Shown: one piece after another, positions 17,329 through 26,353 of the stretch
How positions within the stretch are numbered: position 1 is the first letter of the stretch
Layout: every line of letters starts with the position of its first letter
Assembly (NCBI GenBank): GCA_963748295.1
Contig: CAVVIH010000006.1
Location: 1,116,001-1,180,000 of the forward strand
Reading direction: 5' to 3'
Length of the DNA: 64,000 bases
Origin: CAVVIH01 sp963748295
GTDB taxonomy: Bacteria; Acidobacteriota; Vicinamibacteria; Vicinamibacterales; 2-12-FULL-66-21
Made by a program: the position numbers and the translations under genes
The notes under the pieces: generated by a model
The model's database searches: none
What the model was told of the DNA's origin: nothing
What the model saw: only the letters and a program-made list of their open reading frames with translations

Positions 17329-18338
17329 CGCACCGGTCCCTGAAGCCGCTCGGCGATCTCGAACTCCCGCTTCGCCTCGTCGGTCCGGCCCGTCTGCTGC
17401 AGCAGCTGGCCGAGCGTGTAATGCGCCGCCCGATTATTGGGATCGTATTGAATGGCGCGGCGCAGCATGCCTTCCGCGGTCGCGGGCTCGCCCTTCTTCA
17501 TATAGGCGCGCCCGAGCAGGACGTACGGACCGCTGTAGAACGGATTGATCCACAGCGACTTCTGCAGCGCCGCGATCCCGTCGTCCCAGCGCGACGCCCG
17601 CACGTGCGCGTCGCCAATCTGGTAGAGCGCCATCGCGTCTGTCGGGTTGATCGCCAGCTCCTTTTCGCTGAGCGCGATCGCCTCGTCCAGCCGCCCCCTG
17701 AAGAGCGCCATCTGTCCGAGCAGAAAGTTCGCGCGCGGCACTCGCGGATCCTTCTCCAACGCTCGTTTGAGCTCCGCCTCCGCCATCGGTTCCATCTCCA
17801 GACGGATCATCATCTGGGCCGCGATCAGATGAGCGGCCGCCGATTGCGGCTCGACGCGGAACGTGCGCGCCAGCGATTCGCGCGCGGCATCCGGCCGGCG
17901 AATCTGAATGTAGGCCTGGCCGAGGATGTAGCCCAGCTCCAGGTTGTCCGACCAGGCGCGCGTCTCTTCGAGCAGCGGCACAGCGTCCGCGAACCGGCCG
18001 GTGAGGTAATACGACAGGCCGAGGACCTGCACCACCTCGCGTCGCTCGACGGATTCGGCGGGGAGTTTGTCCCGAACCGGCAGCAGCAGCTCAATCGCGC
18101 GCTGGTGATTGTCCGCATGGTAATAAGCAACGCCGAGGAGACGAGTCACCTCGACCACGCTGCGATCGAGCGGCTCCAGCAACGCGATCGCGTCCCGAGG
18201 CTTGCCGGCGGTGATCAGATCGCGCGCGGCCGCGAGCGTCTCGGCGGAAGCGGCGCGCGCAGGTGTTGCCGAATCCTGACTCTGAGGCACCGCGGGGAAC
18301 ACCGCCAGGCACATCGCGGCAACCAGCGGCGCGATCAC
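17325..18338 (-). CDS. exported TPR-repeat protein
   Basis: A 337-residue protein from the GTG at 18338, which overlaps the stop of the upstream CRTAC1 gene (GTGA). A hydrophobic leader (IAPLVAAMCLAVFPAVPQSQ) is followed by about eight tetratricopeptide repeats, for instance LGLSYYLTGRFADAVPLLEE and YTLGQLLQQTGRTDEAKREF. TPR arrays mediate protein-protein contact, so it probably works with the CRTAC1 proteins with which it is translationally coupled on both sides. The longer open frame starting at 18449 runs into the upstream gene and is not the start. Confidence 0.85.
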   Translation of the reverse strand: MIAPLVAAMCLAVFPAVPQSQDSATPARAASAETLAAARDLITAGKPRDAIALLEPLDRSVVEVTRLLGVAYYHADNHQRAIELLLPVRDKLPAESVERREVVQVLGLSYYLTGRFADAVPLLEETRAWSDNLELGYILGQAYIQIRRPDAARESLARTFRVEPQSAAAHLIAAQMMIRLEMEPMAEAELKRALEKDPRVPRANFLLGQMALFRGRLDEAIALSEKELAINPTDAMALYQIGDAHVRASRWDDGIAALQKSLWINPFYSGPYVLLGRAYMKKGEPATAEGMLRRAIQYDPNNRAAHYTLGQLLQQTGRTDEAKREFEIAERLQGPVR

Positions 18339-20068
18339 CGGCCGCCTCCCTGTTCCTTCTGCGTCGTCAGGCCGCCGCTGCCTTCTTTCAACGTGTGGAA
18401 CTGCCCGGCGCCGAGGCCGGTCCACGTTTCTTCGCGGCCGTTCGGCCACCGCACCTCGACGCGTTGCACGGCCGATCCCACCGGAAAGCCGAAGTGGGCG
18501 CGCAGATCGTTCTGCGAGTAGTAGCTGCCGCCGCCGCGCACCTCCTGAAGCTGGACTCCGTCGCTCGTCACGAGACGCACGCGGGCGCCGATCGCGCTGC
18601 GGTTCGACTGCGTCCCGACGAGGCGGAACGCGATCCAGCCTCGCTCACCGGTCCGATCGAGCCGGAAGAGATCGGGGGTGTCGTGCACGTTGTTGACGAC
18701 GACGTCGATGTCGCCGTCGTTGTCGAAGTCGGCGAACGCCGCGCCGCGTCCGGCCTTGGGAATCGTGACCGGCGGGCCGAGCTGCTCGGAGACATCCGCG
18801 AACCGTCCGTTGCGGAGGTTGCGATAGACGACTTTCCGCTGTTTGTATCCCGCCTCGGTCTTGAGCTGTTCGACCTCGGGATAAACGTGGCCGTTGACGA
18901 GAAACAGATCGAGCCAGCCGTCGCTGTCGAGATCGAGGAAGCCGACGCCCCAGCCCAGCCAGCGTGTGTTCAATCCGATTCCGCCGGCGAACGTGCGATC
19001 CTCGCAGAAGCCGTCGCCGGTGTTCGCATACAGCGTCGACGTGTCGCCCGCGAAGTTCGTCTTGAAAATATCGAGCGTGCCGTTGCGATCGTAGTCGCCG
19101 ACGGCGATGCCCATGCCGGCCTGCGGCTTGCCGTCCTGGCTGTAGGCGCATCCGGCGGTGACGCCGATGTCGGTGAAGGTACCGTCACGGTTGTTGCGGT
19201 AGAGCGCGCTCGGATTGGAATCGTTGGCGACGTAGACGTCGATCCAACCGTCCTGGTCGAAATCGAGCGTCGCGACGCCGAGTCCGTAGGTTCCTTTCGC
19301 ACGCGTGATCCCCGCCTTCTCGGACACGTCCTCGAACGCCGAGCCGTCCTTGTTGCGATAGAGGACGTTCTTGCCGCCGGGCAGCCCGGGAGGACCGCAG
19401 GCGACCTGAATGCCCTTGTAGCGGCAGAGGCCAGATTCGGGAACCGGCGTCGAGGCGAGATCGAGATCGATGTAGTTCGCGGCGATCAGATCGAGGCGGC
19501 CGTCGCGATCGTAGTCGAGGAACGCACAGCCGGCGCCCCAGCGTTTGCGCGAGTCGATGAGCCCCGCACGTCCGGTGGCGTCCTCGAACGTGCCGTTCCC
19601 CTTGTTGCGATACAGACGGTTCTGCCCCCAGTAGGTGACGAACAGGTCCTCGTGGCCGTCGTTGTCGTAGTCGCCGGCGCAGGCGCCCTGACCCCAGCCG
19701 CTCTGTGCGAGTCCGGCCTTGGCGGTGACGTCTTCGAACGTGCCGTCACGCCGGTTCCTGTAGAGATGATTCGTCGGCTCCTTCCCTTTTGGAAAGCCTT
19801 CGAGCGTGGTGCCGTTGACGAGGAAGATGTCGGCCCATCCGTCCGAGTCGTAGTCGAGCACGGCGGCGCCGCAGCCGGTCGTCTCGAGCAGGTACTTGTT
19901 CGTCTTCTGCCCGCCGAACACCGTCGTAATCGTCAGACCGGCTTCGCTCGCGATGTTCTTGAACGAGAACCCGAGCGGCTCCGTTCCCTGACGTTCCGAC
20001 GCACCTGCGAGTACGCCGCTCGCGACGAGCGACACGACGACAACGAGGCGAGTGTGTCGCGAGGTCAT
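18335..20068 (-). CDS. secreted CRTAC1-family protein, FG-GAP repeats and ASPIC/UnbV domain (first copy)
   Basis: A 577-residue protein with the same architecture as the one at 15619-17328: signal peptide (residues ~1-24, LVVVVSLVASGVLAGA), repeated DYDNDGHEDLFV, DYDRDGRLDLI, DFDQDGWIDVYV and DLDSDGWLDLFL motifs, and a C-terminal ASPIC/UnbV domain (RSAIGARVRLVTSDG, SYYSQNDLRAHFGFP). The two copies share many short identical blocks, consistent with duplication. It overlaps the preceding TPR gene by ATGA and the following TPR gene by GTGA. Confidence 0.88.
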   Translation of the reverse strand: MTSRHTRLVVVVSLVASGVLAGASERQGTEPLGFSFKNIASEAGLTITTVFGGQKTNKYLLETTGCGAAVLDYDSDGWADIFLVNGTTLEGFPKGKEPTNHLYRNRRDGTFEDVTAKAGLAQSGWGQGACAGDYDNDGHEDLFVTYWGQNRLYRNKGNGTFEDATGRAGLIDSRKRWGAGCAFLDYDRDGRLDLIAANYIDLDLASTPVPESGLCRYKGIQVACGPPGLPGGKNVLYRNKDGSAFEDVSEKAGITRAKGTYGLGVATLDFDQDGWIDVYVANDSNPSALYRNNRDGTFTDIGVTAGCAYSQDGKPQAGMGIAVGDYDRNGTLDIFKTNFAGDTSTLYANTGDGFCEDRTFAGGIGLNTRWLGWGVGFLDLDSDGWLDLFLVNGHVYPEVEQLKTEAGYKQRKVVYRNLRNGRFADVSEQLGPPVTIPKAGRGAAFADFDNDGDIDVVVNNVHDTPDLFRLDRTGERGWIAFRLVGTQSNRSAIGARVRLVTSDGVQLQEVRGGGSYYSQNDLRAHFGFPVGSAVQRVEVRWPNGREETWTGLGAGQFHTLKEGSGGLTTQKEQGGGR

Positions 20069-21543
20069 GGGTGTCTGGGGGTCCTCTCGCGGCGCGGGTT
20101 TTCCGGGGGTGGATGGAGGTACGGCGCCAGCCGCTGCGCTTCGGCAAAATGCACGCGCGCCTGGGCTCGCGCGCCGGTGCGCTCGAGCGCGAGCGCAAGT
20201 TGGTAATGCGCCTGCGGATTGTCCGGCGCCAGTCGAATCGCCTCGCGGAATCGCGCGATTGCTGCGGCGACGTCGCCCGCCTTCAGCTTCTCGCGGCCGA
20301 CGCCAACGGCAAACGTCGATGCCTGGGCGTCGGCCTTTCGCTGATTCAGGCGCTCGGCCTCCGCGAACGCCGCGGCGGCTCCCGGTGCGTCTCCCGTCTG
20401 CTTCAACAACTGCCCGAGGCTCAGGTGCGCCTCGGCGGACTCTGGGCGGTATTTGATCGCCGCGCGAAATTCGGCCAGGGCGTCGGCGGTCTGACCCTGC
20501 TGCCGCAGGATCGTTCCGAGCATGTAATGCGCATCGGCATAATCGGCTTTCCTTGTAATCGCCTCGCGGAACGCGCGCACGGCTTCGTCGCTGCGCCCGG
20601 TCTGCCAGAGCACGACGCCAAGCGTGAACGGCGCTTCCGGCAGCAACGGATCGAGCTCCGCCGCACGCCGGAGTTCCGCTTCCGCGCCGCCAAAATCGTC
20701 CTGCTGCTTGAGCGCGACCCCGAGGTTGTACCGTACTTCCACATGCGCGGGCTGCAGCACCAGTGCGTCCCGGAAGACGGCGACCGCCGAGTCGAGATCG
20801 CCGCGCTGCATCAGCGCCGTCCCGAGGTTCAGCCGCGCGGTCACGTAGGATGGCTCGTCGGCGACGAGCTTTCGAAACGTCTCGATGGCCTCATCGCCGG
20901 ATCCCTTCTGCATGAGCGCCAGGCCGAGGCCGTTTCTGGCGTCGCTCGATCGCGGATCGAGCGCGAGCGCAGATTCCAGCGCCTCGATTGCACCATCGAA
21001 ATCGCCGACCGCCTGCAGTACCAGACCGAGCTGGAGTCGTGCCGGCGCGAGCTTCGGATTGGCGCGCACCGCTTCACGCAGATGCTCGATCGCCGCGCCC
21101 ATGTTGCCCTTCTGCTTCAGCGTCAGGCCGAGGTAGTACTGCGCTTCCGCGTGATCGGGACGCAGCCGCACGGCCTGCTGCAAGGCTGTCAGCGCGCCAT
21201 CGAGGTCCCTCGTCCACCATCTCGTGGCGCCGAGATGGTACTGCGCATCGAATGACGTGGGATCCAGCTGGACCGCGCGTTCGAACGACGCAATGGCGTC
21301 GGCCGTCCGCCCCAGCCGTCCGAGCACGAAGCCGAGGCGATCGTGGACGGCGGCGTTCGACGGATCGAGGTCACGCGCCTTCGTGTAAAGGTCCGCGGCC
21401 CCGGCGAGATCGTTCTGTTGTTCCGCGGCCAGGGCGGCGGCGAGCAGTTTGCTCGCGTCGGCGCGTGATTGCGCGCTCGCGGGCACGGCCGTCGCAGACC
21501 CCAGCAGAGCCAGAACGATGAGGATCGAGCGCGGCACCCTCAT
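20065..21543 (-). CDS. exported TPR-repeat protein (operon leader)
   Basis: A 492-residue protein with an N-terminal signal peptide (LIVLALLGSATAVPASAQ) and roughly a dozen tandem TPRs covering ~30-480, e.g. YYLGLTLKQKGNMGAAIEHL and GNAL-type helices repeated with 34-residue spacing. It is the first of four genes linked by 4-base overlaps. It probably forms an extracytoplasmic scaffold for the CRTAC1-type propeller protein encoded next. Confidence 0.88.
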   Translation of the reverse strand: MRVPRSILIVLALLGSATAVPASAQSRADASKLLAAALAAEQQNDLAGAADLYTKARDLDPSNAAVHDRLGFVLGRLGRTADAIASFERAVQLDPTSFDAQYHLGATRWWTRDLDGALTALQQAVRLRPDHAEAQYYLGLTLKQKGNMGAAIEHLREAVRANPKLAPARLQLGLVLQAVGDFDGAIEALESALALDPRSSDARNGLGLALMQKGSGDEAIETFRKLVADEPSYVTARLNLGTALMQRGDLDSAVAVFRDALVLQPAHVEVRYNLGVALKQQDDFGGAEAELRRAAELDPLLPEAPFTLGVVLWQTGRSDEAVRAFREAITRKADYADAHYMLGTILRQQGQTADALAEFRAAIKYRPESAEAHLSLGQLLKQTGDAPGAAAAFAEAERLNQRKADAQASTFAVGVGREKLKAGDVAAAIARFREAIRLAPDNPQAHYQLALALERTGARAQARVHFAEAQRLAPYLHPPPENPRRERTPRHP

Positions 21544-21555
21544 GTGGCCATTCTA

Positions 21556-21599
21556 CTAGCTCGGAACTCGGGGCTCGGGAGCTCGGGAGCTCGGGTACG
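21556..21599. repeat. CTCGGGAG short tandem repeat
   Basis: About four copies of a GCTCGGGA-type unit, internally palindromic (GAGCTC), in the 82-base gap between the divergent TPR and deacetylase genes, next to the probable promoters. Confidence 0.6.
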
Positions 21600-21625
21600 T
21601 TATAAAACTGCCGGAGGAAGCTGCC

Positions 21626-22621
21626 ATGCGACATTCCGCCACTTTCGCCGTTTTGCTTACCGCTGCCTTCATGAGCTCTCTGCTCGCGCAGACGGCGCAA
21701 TCGCCCGCGCCTCCGCCCTGGACCCTTTCTGACGCCCAGATCCGCGAGATCGTCGGACGCGTCCGCGCGGGCCAGGACCTCAGCCCGAAGTCATGGCCCG
21801 ACGGCGCGCGCGTTGCGGTAGGACTATCGTTCGATCTCGACAACGAAACCGCCACGCTTCGCGACAACGGCACGAGTCCGGCGCTTTTCTCTCAGGGTGA
21901 GTACGGCTCGCGCGCCGGCCTGCCGCGGGTGCTCGCGCTGCTCGACAAGCACAAGATCCCGGCCTCGTTCTTCGTGCCCGCCGTCAGCGCGCTTCTCCAC
22001 CAGGATTCGATGAAGGCGATCACCGCCGCGGCGCGCCACGAAGTCGGGCTGCACGGATGGATCCACGAGCGCAACTCGCAGCTCGACGGCGCGACCGAAC
22101 GCGAGCTGCTGACGCGGGCCTCGCAGACGCTCGAGAAGCTGACCGGCAGGAAGCCCGTCGGCATGCGCACGCCGTCGTGGGACTACAGCCCGACGACGAT
22201 TCAGATCGCGCGTGAGCTCGGGCTCCTTTATGACAGCAGCCTGATGGCGAGCGACGGTCCGTACGAAGTGCTTGCCGCCGGACAGCCCACCGGCATCGTC
22301 GAGTTGCCGGTCGAGTGGATCCTGGACGACTTTCCATACTTCTGGATGGATCGTGCGTCTACAGTCCGACCGACGATGACGCCGGACGAGGTGTTCTCGA
22401 TCTGGAAAGCGGAGTTCGACGTCGCCTACGACGAGCGCGGGATGTTCATACTCACGATGCACCCGCACGTGATCGGCCACCGCGCGCGCATGGCGATGCT
22501 CGATCGGCTCGTGACCTACATGAAGTCGAAGCCCGGCGTGTGGTTTGCCACGCACGAGGACATCGCAAAGCACGTCCGCGCGCAGGCAGGCTCGAAGCTG
22601 TCAGCGCCGTCGGCGCAGTGA
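21626..22621 (+). CDS. secreted polysaccharide-deacetylase-family (NodB) protein
   Basis: A 331-residue protein with a signal peptide at ~1-22 (FAVLLTAAFMSSLLAQ). NodB-like motifs are the metal-site SFDLDNE, HGWIHE (His pair) and RTPSWDYSP, with a late TMHPHVIGH that supplies the catalytic His. This pattern is closest to the PuuE/PgdA-like branch, which acts on cyclic imides or peptidoglycan rather than chitin. GGAGG precedes the ATG. The substrate is not predictable from sequence. Confidence 0.85.
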   Translation: MRHSATFAVLLTAAFMSSLLAQTAQSPAPPPWTLSDAQIREIVGRVRAGQDLSPKSWPDGARVAVGLSFDLDNETATLRDNGTSPALFSQGEYGSRAGLPRVLALLDKHKIPASFFVPAVSALLHQDSMKAITAAARHEVGLHGWIHERNSQLDGATERELLTRASQTLEKLTGRKPVGMRTPSWDYSPTTIQIARELGLLYDSSLMASDGPYEVLAAGQPTGIVELPVEWILDDFPYFWMDRASTVRPTMTPDEVFSIWKAEFDVAYDERGMFILTMHPHVIGHRARMAMLDRLVTYMKSKPGVWFATHEDIAKHVRAQAGSKLSAPSAQ

Positions 22622-22701
22622 CGTCGGGGTCAGACCCCGGACCGGGCACCCGGCGCACCGGGTGATACACTGCGCGCTCGCAAACCGACAGGGGGCGGGC
22701 T

Positions 22702-25700
22702 ATGAGCACTTCGCTGAGATTCGCGGGCTTGACGATCGTTCTGATCGTTGTCGCGGCAACGATCGGCGCAGGACAGGCGTCTCCAATCGCGCCGCCGGTC
22801 TACGGCCAGCTCCAGTGGCGGCACATCGGGCCCGAAGGGAATCGCGTGAGCGCGGTCGCCGGCGTGCCGGGCGACCCGCTCGTCTACTACACGGGCTCGG
22901 CATCCGGCGGCATCTTCAAAACCACGGACGGCGGCGCCAGCTGGCAGCCGATCTTCGACAGTCAACAGGTCCACTCAATCGGGGACATCGCCATCGCGCC
23001 CTCCGACCCGAATGTCGTCTGGGCGGGCAGCGGCGAAGCGTGCATCCGCAGCCATATCTCGGTCGGCGAAGGAATCTTCAAGTCCACTGACGCCGGCCGC
23101 ACATGGACCCGCATGGGACTCGAGCGGACCGGTCGTATCGGAAAGGTCGTGATCGATCCGCAGAACCCGGAAGTGGTCACAGCCTGCGCGCTCGGCCACG
23201 CTTACGGACCACAGCAGGAACGAGGGGTGTTCAGAACGGCCGACGGAGGGAAGACGTGGCAGCGGACGCTGTTCGTGGACGAGAACACAGGATGCTCGTC
23301 GCTGGCCGGCGATCCCGCGAATCCGCGCACGCTCTTCGCCGGCATGTGGCAGATCGACATCAAAACCTGGGGACGGGAGAGCGGCGGACCAGGAAGCGGC
23401 CTGTTCGTCAGTCACGACGCCGGCGCAACGTGGACGCGCCTCAAGGGCCGCGGCCTGCCCGCTCGTGACGTCGGCAAGGTCGTCGTCGCAGTCGCTCCTT
23501 CAAACCCGAATCGTGTCTACGCCCTGATCGAAACCGGCGACGGCGTGCCATGGAAGGGCAAGGAAACCGATCGCGGCCAGCTGTGGCGGTCGGACGATGG
23601 CGGCGAGAACTGGCAGGTGATCAGCTACGACCGCAATGTTATGGGGCGTGCGCATTACTACTCGCACGTGTTCGTTGCGCCCGACAACGAGAACGAAACC
23701 TACTTTCTCACGGCTGGATACAACGTTTCGCTCGACGGGGGACGCACGCTGACGGCGCAGACCGGCCTCGCCACTCCCGGCGGCGACAACCACGACATGT
23801 GGATCGATCCGACGAACCCGAAACGCATCATCGTCGGCAACGACGGCGGGCCATCGATTTCGCTGAACCGCGGGCGCGCCTGGGTGCGGTATCGCCTTCC
23901 CAACGCGCAGATGTATCACGCGACGGTGGACAATCAGATTCCTTACTACGTTTACGGAAACAAACAGGATGGGCCTTCTTACAGAGGCCCCAGCAACAGC
24001 CGCGCGGGTGGGAGCATCCCGCGATCGATGTGGCATACCGTCGCCGGCGGAGAGAGCGGCTGGGCGACGCCGGATCCCGTCGATCCGAATCTGATCTGGT
24101 CGAGCGCATCGGGCTCGGGCACGGTCGGCGGCATCGTCGCGATCTACGAGGAGAACCGCCGCCAGGCGCGCAACGTCGAAGTGTGGCCCGATCAGGCGAA
24201 CGGCATTCCGGCCGACTTGAAATATCGCTTCAACTGGACGATGCCGCTGACGATTTCGCCGCACGATCGAAACACGGTCTACGTCGGCAGCCAGCACGTG
24301 CACCGCACGACAAATCGAGGACAGAGCTGGGAAGTGATTAGCCCCGATCTGTCGACCAACGACAAGACCCGGCAGCAGAGCTCCGGCGGCCTGACGCCCG
24401 ACAACATCGGCGTCGAATATGCCTTCACGGTGATGGCCATCGCGGAATCGCGGCTCGAGCGGGGGGTGATCTGGGCGGGGACCAACGATGGTCAGGTGCA
24501 GCTGACGCGGGACAACGGCAAGACGTGGACGAACGTCACTGCGAACATCCTGAACCTGCCGCCGCGGGGTACGGTCGGCAACATCGAGCCTTCGCGCTAC
24601 GACGCGGCCACCGCATACCTGACGGTCGATCTGCACCAGGTGAACAACCGCGATCCGTTCGTTTACAAGACGACCGACTATGGCAAGAGCTGGCGGGCGA
24701 TCAGCAATGGCATCCCTAAGAGCATGCTGAGCTACGCGCACTGCATTCGCGAGGATCCGGTGCGTCGCGGCCTTCTGTATCTCGGAACCGAAAACGCGAT
24801 CTACGTGTCGTTCGACGATGGCGGGAACTGGCAGCCGCTGCAGACGAACATGCCGCATGCTCCCGTGTATTGGATCACCGTCCAGGAGCACTTCAACGAT
24901 CTGGTGGTTGCCACCTACGGACGCGGTTTCTGGATTCTGGACGACCTGACGCCATTGCAGCAGCTCACGCCGGACGTCGCAGCATCGGACGCTCATCTCT
25001 TCCCGCCGCGGCCGGCCTATCGCTTTCGCGAGATCACGCAGCAGGCGTCGAGCTCGAACGATCCGGCCACCGGCGACAACCCGCCGTACGGCGCCTCGAT
25101 CAACTACTTCCTGAAATCCGCGCCCGCTGGCGACGTCGCGATCTCGCTCGTCGGTCCGCAAGGGCAAGTCGTGCGGCGTCTCCGCGGGACGAAGAACACT
25201 GGCATCAACCGCGTTTCATGGGATCTGCTCTACGAGCCGACGGCGGAGGTGCGCCTGCGCACCAGCCCGCTCTACAGCCCGGAGATCACCGTCGGACCTG
25301 ACGGCACGAGATCCGGCGGCGGCGGACAGCTCGCGCTGCTCGCCCCACCCGGGAGCTACACCGTGCAGCTGAGCGTCGGAGGGAAGCAACTCTCGCAGAA
25401 CCTCGAACTGCGCAAGGATCCGAATTCGGGTGGAACGGACGCCGACATCCAGAAGCAGATGACGGTGCTCACGGAGCTCGCACGCGAGATCAACCGTGCG
25501 GCGGGCATGATCAACCAGATGGAGCTGGTGCGAAGCCAGATTCAGAACCTCGGCCGGATTGTCGCGGATCGTGACGTGATGCAGGAGGCCGCAGCGGTTG
25601 AACGGAAGCTGGCCGATCTCGAAATGACCCTGATCGACCTTCGCGCGACCGGCCGCGGGCAGGATGGCGTGCGCTGGGGAGCGAAGCTGTACGGCAAGTT

Positions 25701-25911
25701 CCTGTATCTGGCGAACGGCTTGATGAGCGGCGATTTTGCCCCGACGAATCAACAGCTGGAAGTGCAGAAGGAGCTCGAGGGGCGGCTGCGCAGCCTGGCC
25801 GGCCAGTTCGACGCGTTCCAGACCGGCGATCTCGCGAAGCTCAACGAACAGCTCCGCAAGCGCAACCTGCCGATCGTCGTGACGCGGCCGTCGACGTCGT
25901 CCAGCGATTGA
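22702..25911 (+). CDS. giant secreted BNR/sortilin-like beta-propeller protein
   Basis: A 1069-residue protein with a signal peptide at ~1-26 (LTIVLIVVAATIGAGQA). At least eight Asp-box/BNR motifs are seen (TDGGASWQP, TDAGRTWTRM, ADGGKTWQR, HDAGATWTRL, DDGGENWQVI and later copies), as in the VPS10/sialidase-like propellers often labelled glycosyl hydrolase in Acidobacteriota. Residues ~800-880 look like a FlgD-type Ig domain (GDVAISLVGPQGQVVRRLRG). The C-terminus is a helical region (LTELAREINRAAGMINQMEL). No catalytic residues can be confirmed, so enzymatic activity is unproven. Confidence 0.85.
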   Translation: MSTSLRFAGLTIVLIVVAATIGAGQASPIAPPVYGQLQWRHIGPEGNRVSAVAGVPGDPLVYYTGSASGGIFKTTDGGASWQPIFDSQQVHSIGDIAIAPSDPNVVWAGSGEACIRSHISVGEGIFKSTDAGRTWTRMGLERTGRIGKVVIDPQNPEVVTACALGHAYGPQQERGVFRTADGGKTWQRTLFVDENTGCSSLAGDPANPRTLFAGMWQIDIKTWGRESGGPGSGLFVSHDAGATWTRLKGRGLPARDVGKVVVAVAPSNPNRVYALIETGDGVPWKGKETDRGQLWRSDDGGENWQVISYDRNVMGRAHYYSHVFVAPDNENETYFLTAGYNVSLDGGRTLTAQTGLATPGGDNHDMWIDPTNPKRIIVGNDGGPSISLNRGRAWVRYRLPNAQMYHATVDNQIPYYVYGNKQDGPSYRGPSNSRAGGSIPRSMWHTVAGGESGWATPDPVDPNLIWSSASGSGTVGGIVAIYEENRRQARNVEVWPDQANGIPADLKYRFNWTMPLTISPHDRNTVYVGSQHVHRTTNRGQSWEVISPDLSTNDKTRQQSSGGLTPDNIGVEYAFTVMAIAESRLERGVIWAGTNDGQVQLTRDNGKTWTNVTANILNLPPRGTVGNIEPSRYDAATAYLTVDLHQVNNRDPFVYKTTDYGKSWRAISNGIPKSMLSYAHCIREDPVRRGLLYLGTENAIYVSFDDGGNWQPLQTNMPHAPVYWITVQEHFNDLVVATYGRGFWILDDLTPLQQLTPDVAASDAHLFPPRPAYRFREITQQASSSNDPATGDNPPYGASINYFLKSAPAGDVAISLVGPQGQVVRRLRGTKNTGINRVSWDLLYEPTAEVRLRTSPLYSPEITVGPDGTRSGGGGQLALLAPPGSYTVQLSVGGKQLSQNLELRKDPNSGGTDADIQKQMTVLTELAREINRAAGMINQMELVRSQIQNLGRIVADRDVMQEAAAVERKLADLEMTLIDLRATGRGQDGVRWGAKLYGKFLYLANGLMSGDFAPTNQQLEVQKELEGRLRSLAGQFDAFQTGDLAKLNEQLRKRNLPIVVTRPSTSSSD

Positions 25912-25922
25912 TCACGCGGGTG

Positions 25923-26288
25923 ATGGCTCGAAAAGCGCGGCGGGAGAAGCGCGCGAACCCCTTGCGCGTCAGCGACAGCTTTCGCGCGTTCGTGCTCGAT
26001 CAGCTGGCGGACGTCGGGGACGTCGTGCCGCGCTCGATGTTCGGTGGAGTCGGCCTGTATCACCAGGGTGTGTTCTTCGGAATCATCGCAGGTGACGTGC
26101 TGTACTTGAAGGTCGACAACCACACCCGGCAGGATTACGAAAGCGCCGGCACCGGTCCATTCATGCCCTACCCGGAACGCGGCGGCACGATGCAGTACTA
26201 TGCCGTGCCGCTCGACGTGCTCGAAAGCTCGGCGGAGCTGACGCGATGGGCCCGGCGGGCGATTCAGGTTGCGAAGCGCGCGCGCTGA
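25923..26288 (+). CDS. TfoX/Sxy N-terminal-domain protein
   Basis: A 121-residue cytoplasmic protein. The TfoX_N signature RSMFGGVGLYHQGVFFGII and the following DVLYLKVD are clear, and the usual C-terminal TfoX domain is absent. The single-domain form is common and of unknown function; a link to competence regulation is not implied. The ATG at 25923 is chosen; a TTG overlapping the stop of the preceding gene would add five residues. Confidence 0.82.
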   Translation: MARKARREKRANPLRVSDSFRAFVLDQLADVGDVVPRSMFGGVGLYHQGVFFGIIAGDVLYLKVDNHTRQDYESAGTGPFMPYPERGGTMQYYAVPLDVLESSAELTRWARRAIQVAKRAR

Positions 26289-26353
26289 GCGTTCCTCTGT
26301 TCTCCCAACGCCGCTTTCGGATCGCACGTCTACTCTCCTGGATCCAGGTACTC

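Noticed and set aside
18339..18449. Upstream extension of the 337-residue TPR protein.
   Set aside because: It is antisense-like Arg-rich sequence inside the CRTAC1 gene; a GTGA-coupled GTG with a signal peptide is a better start.
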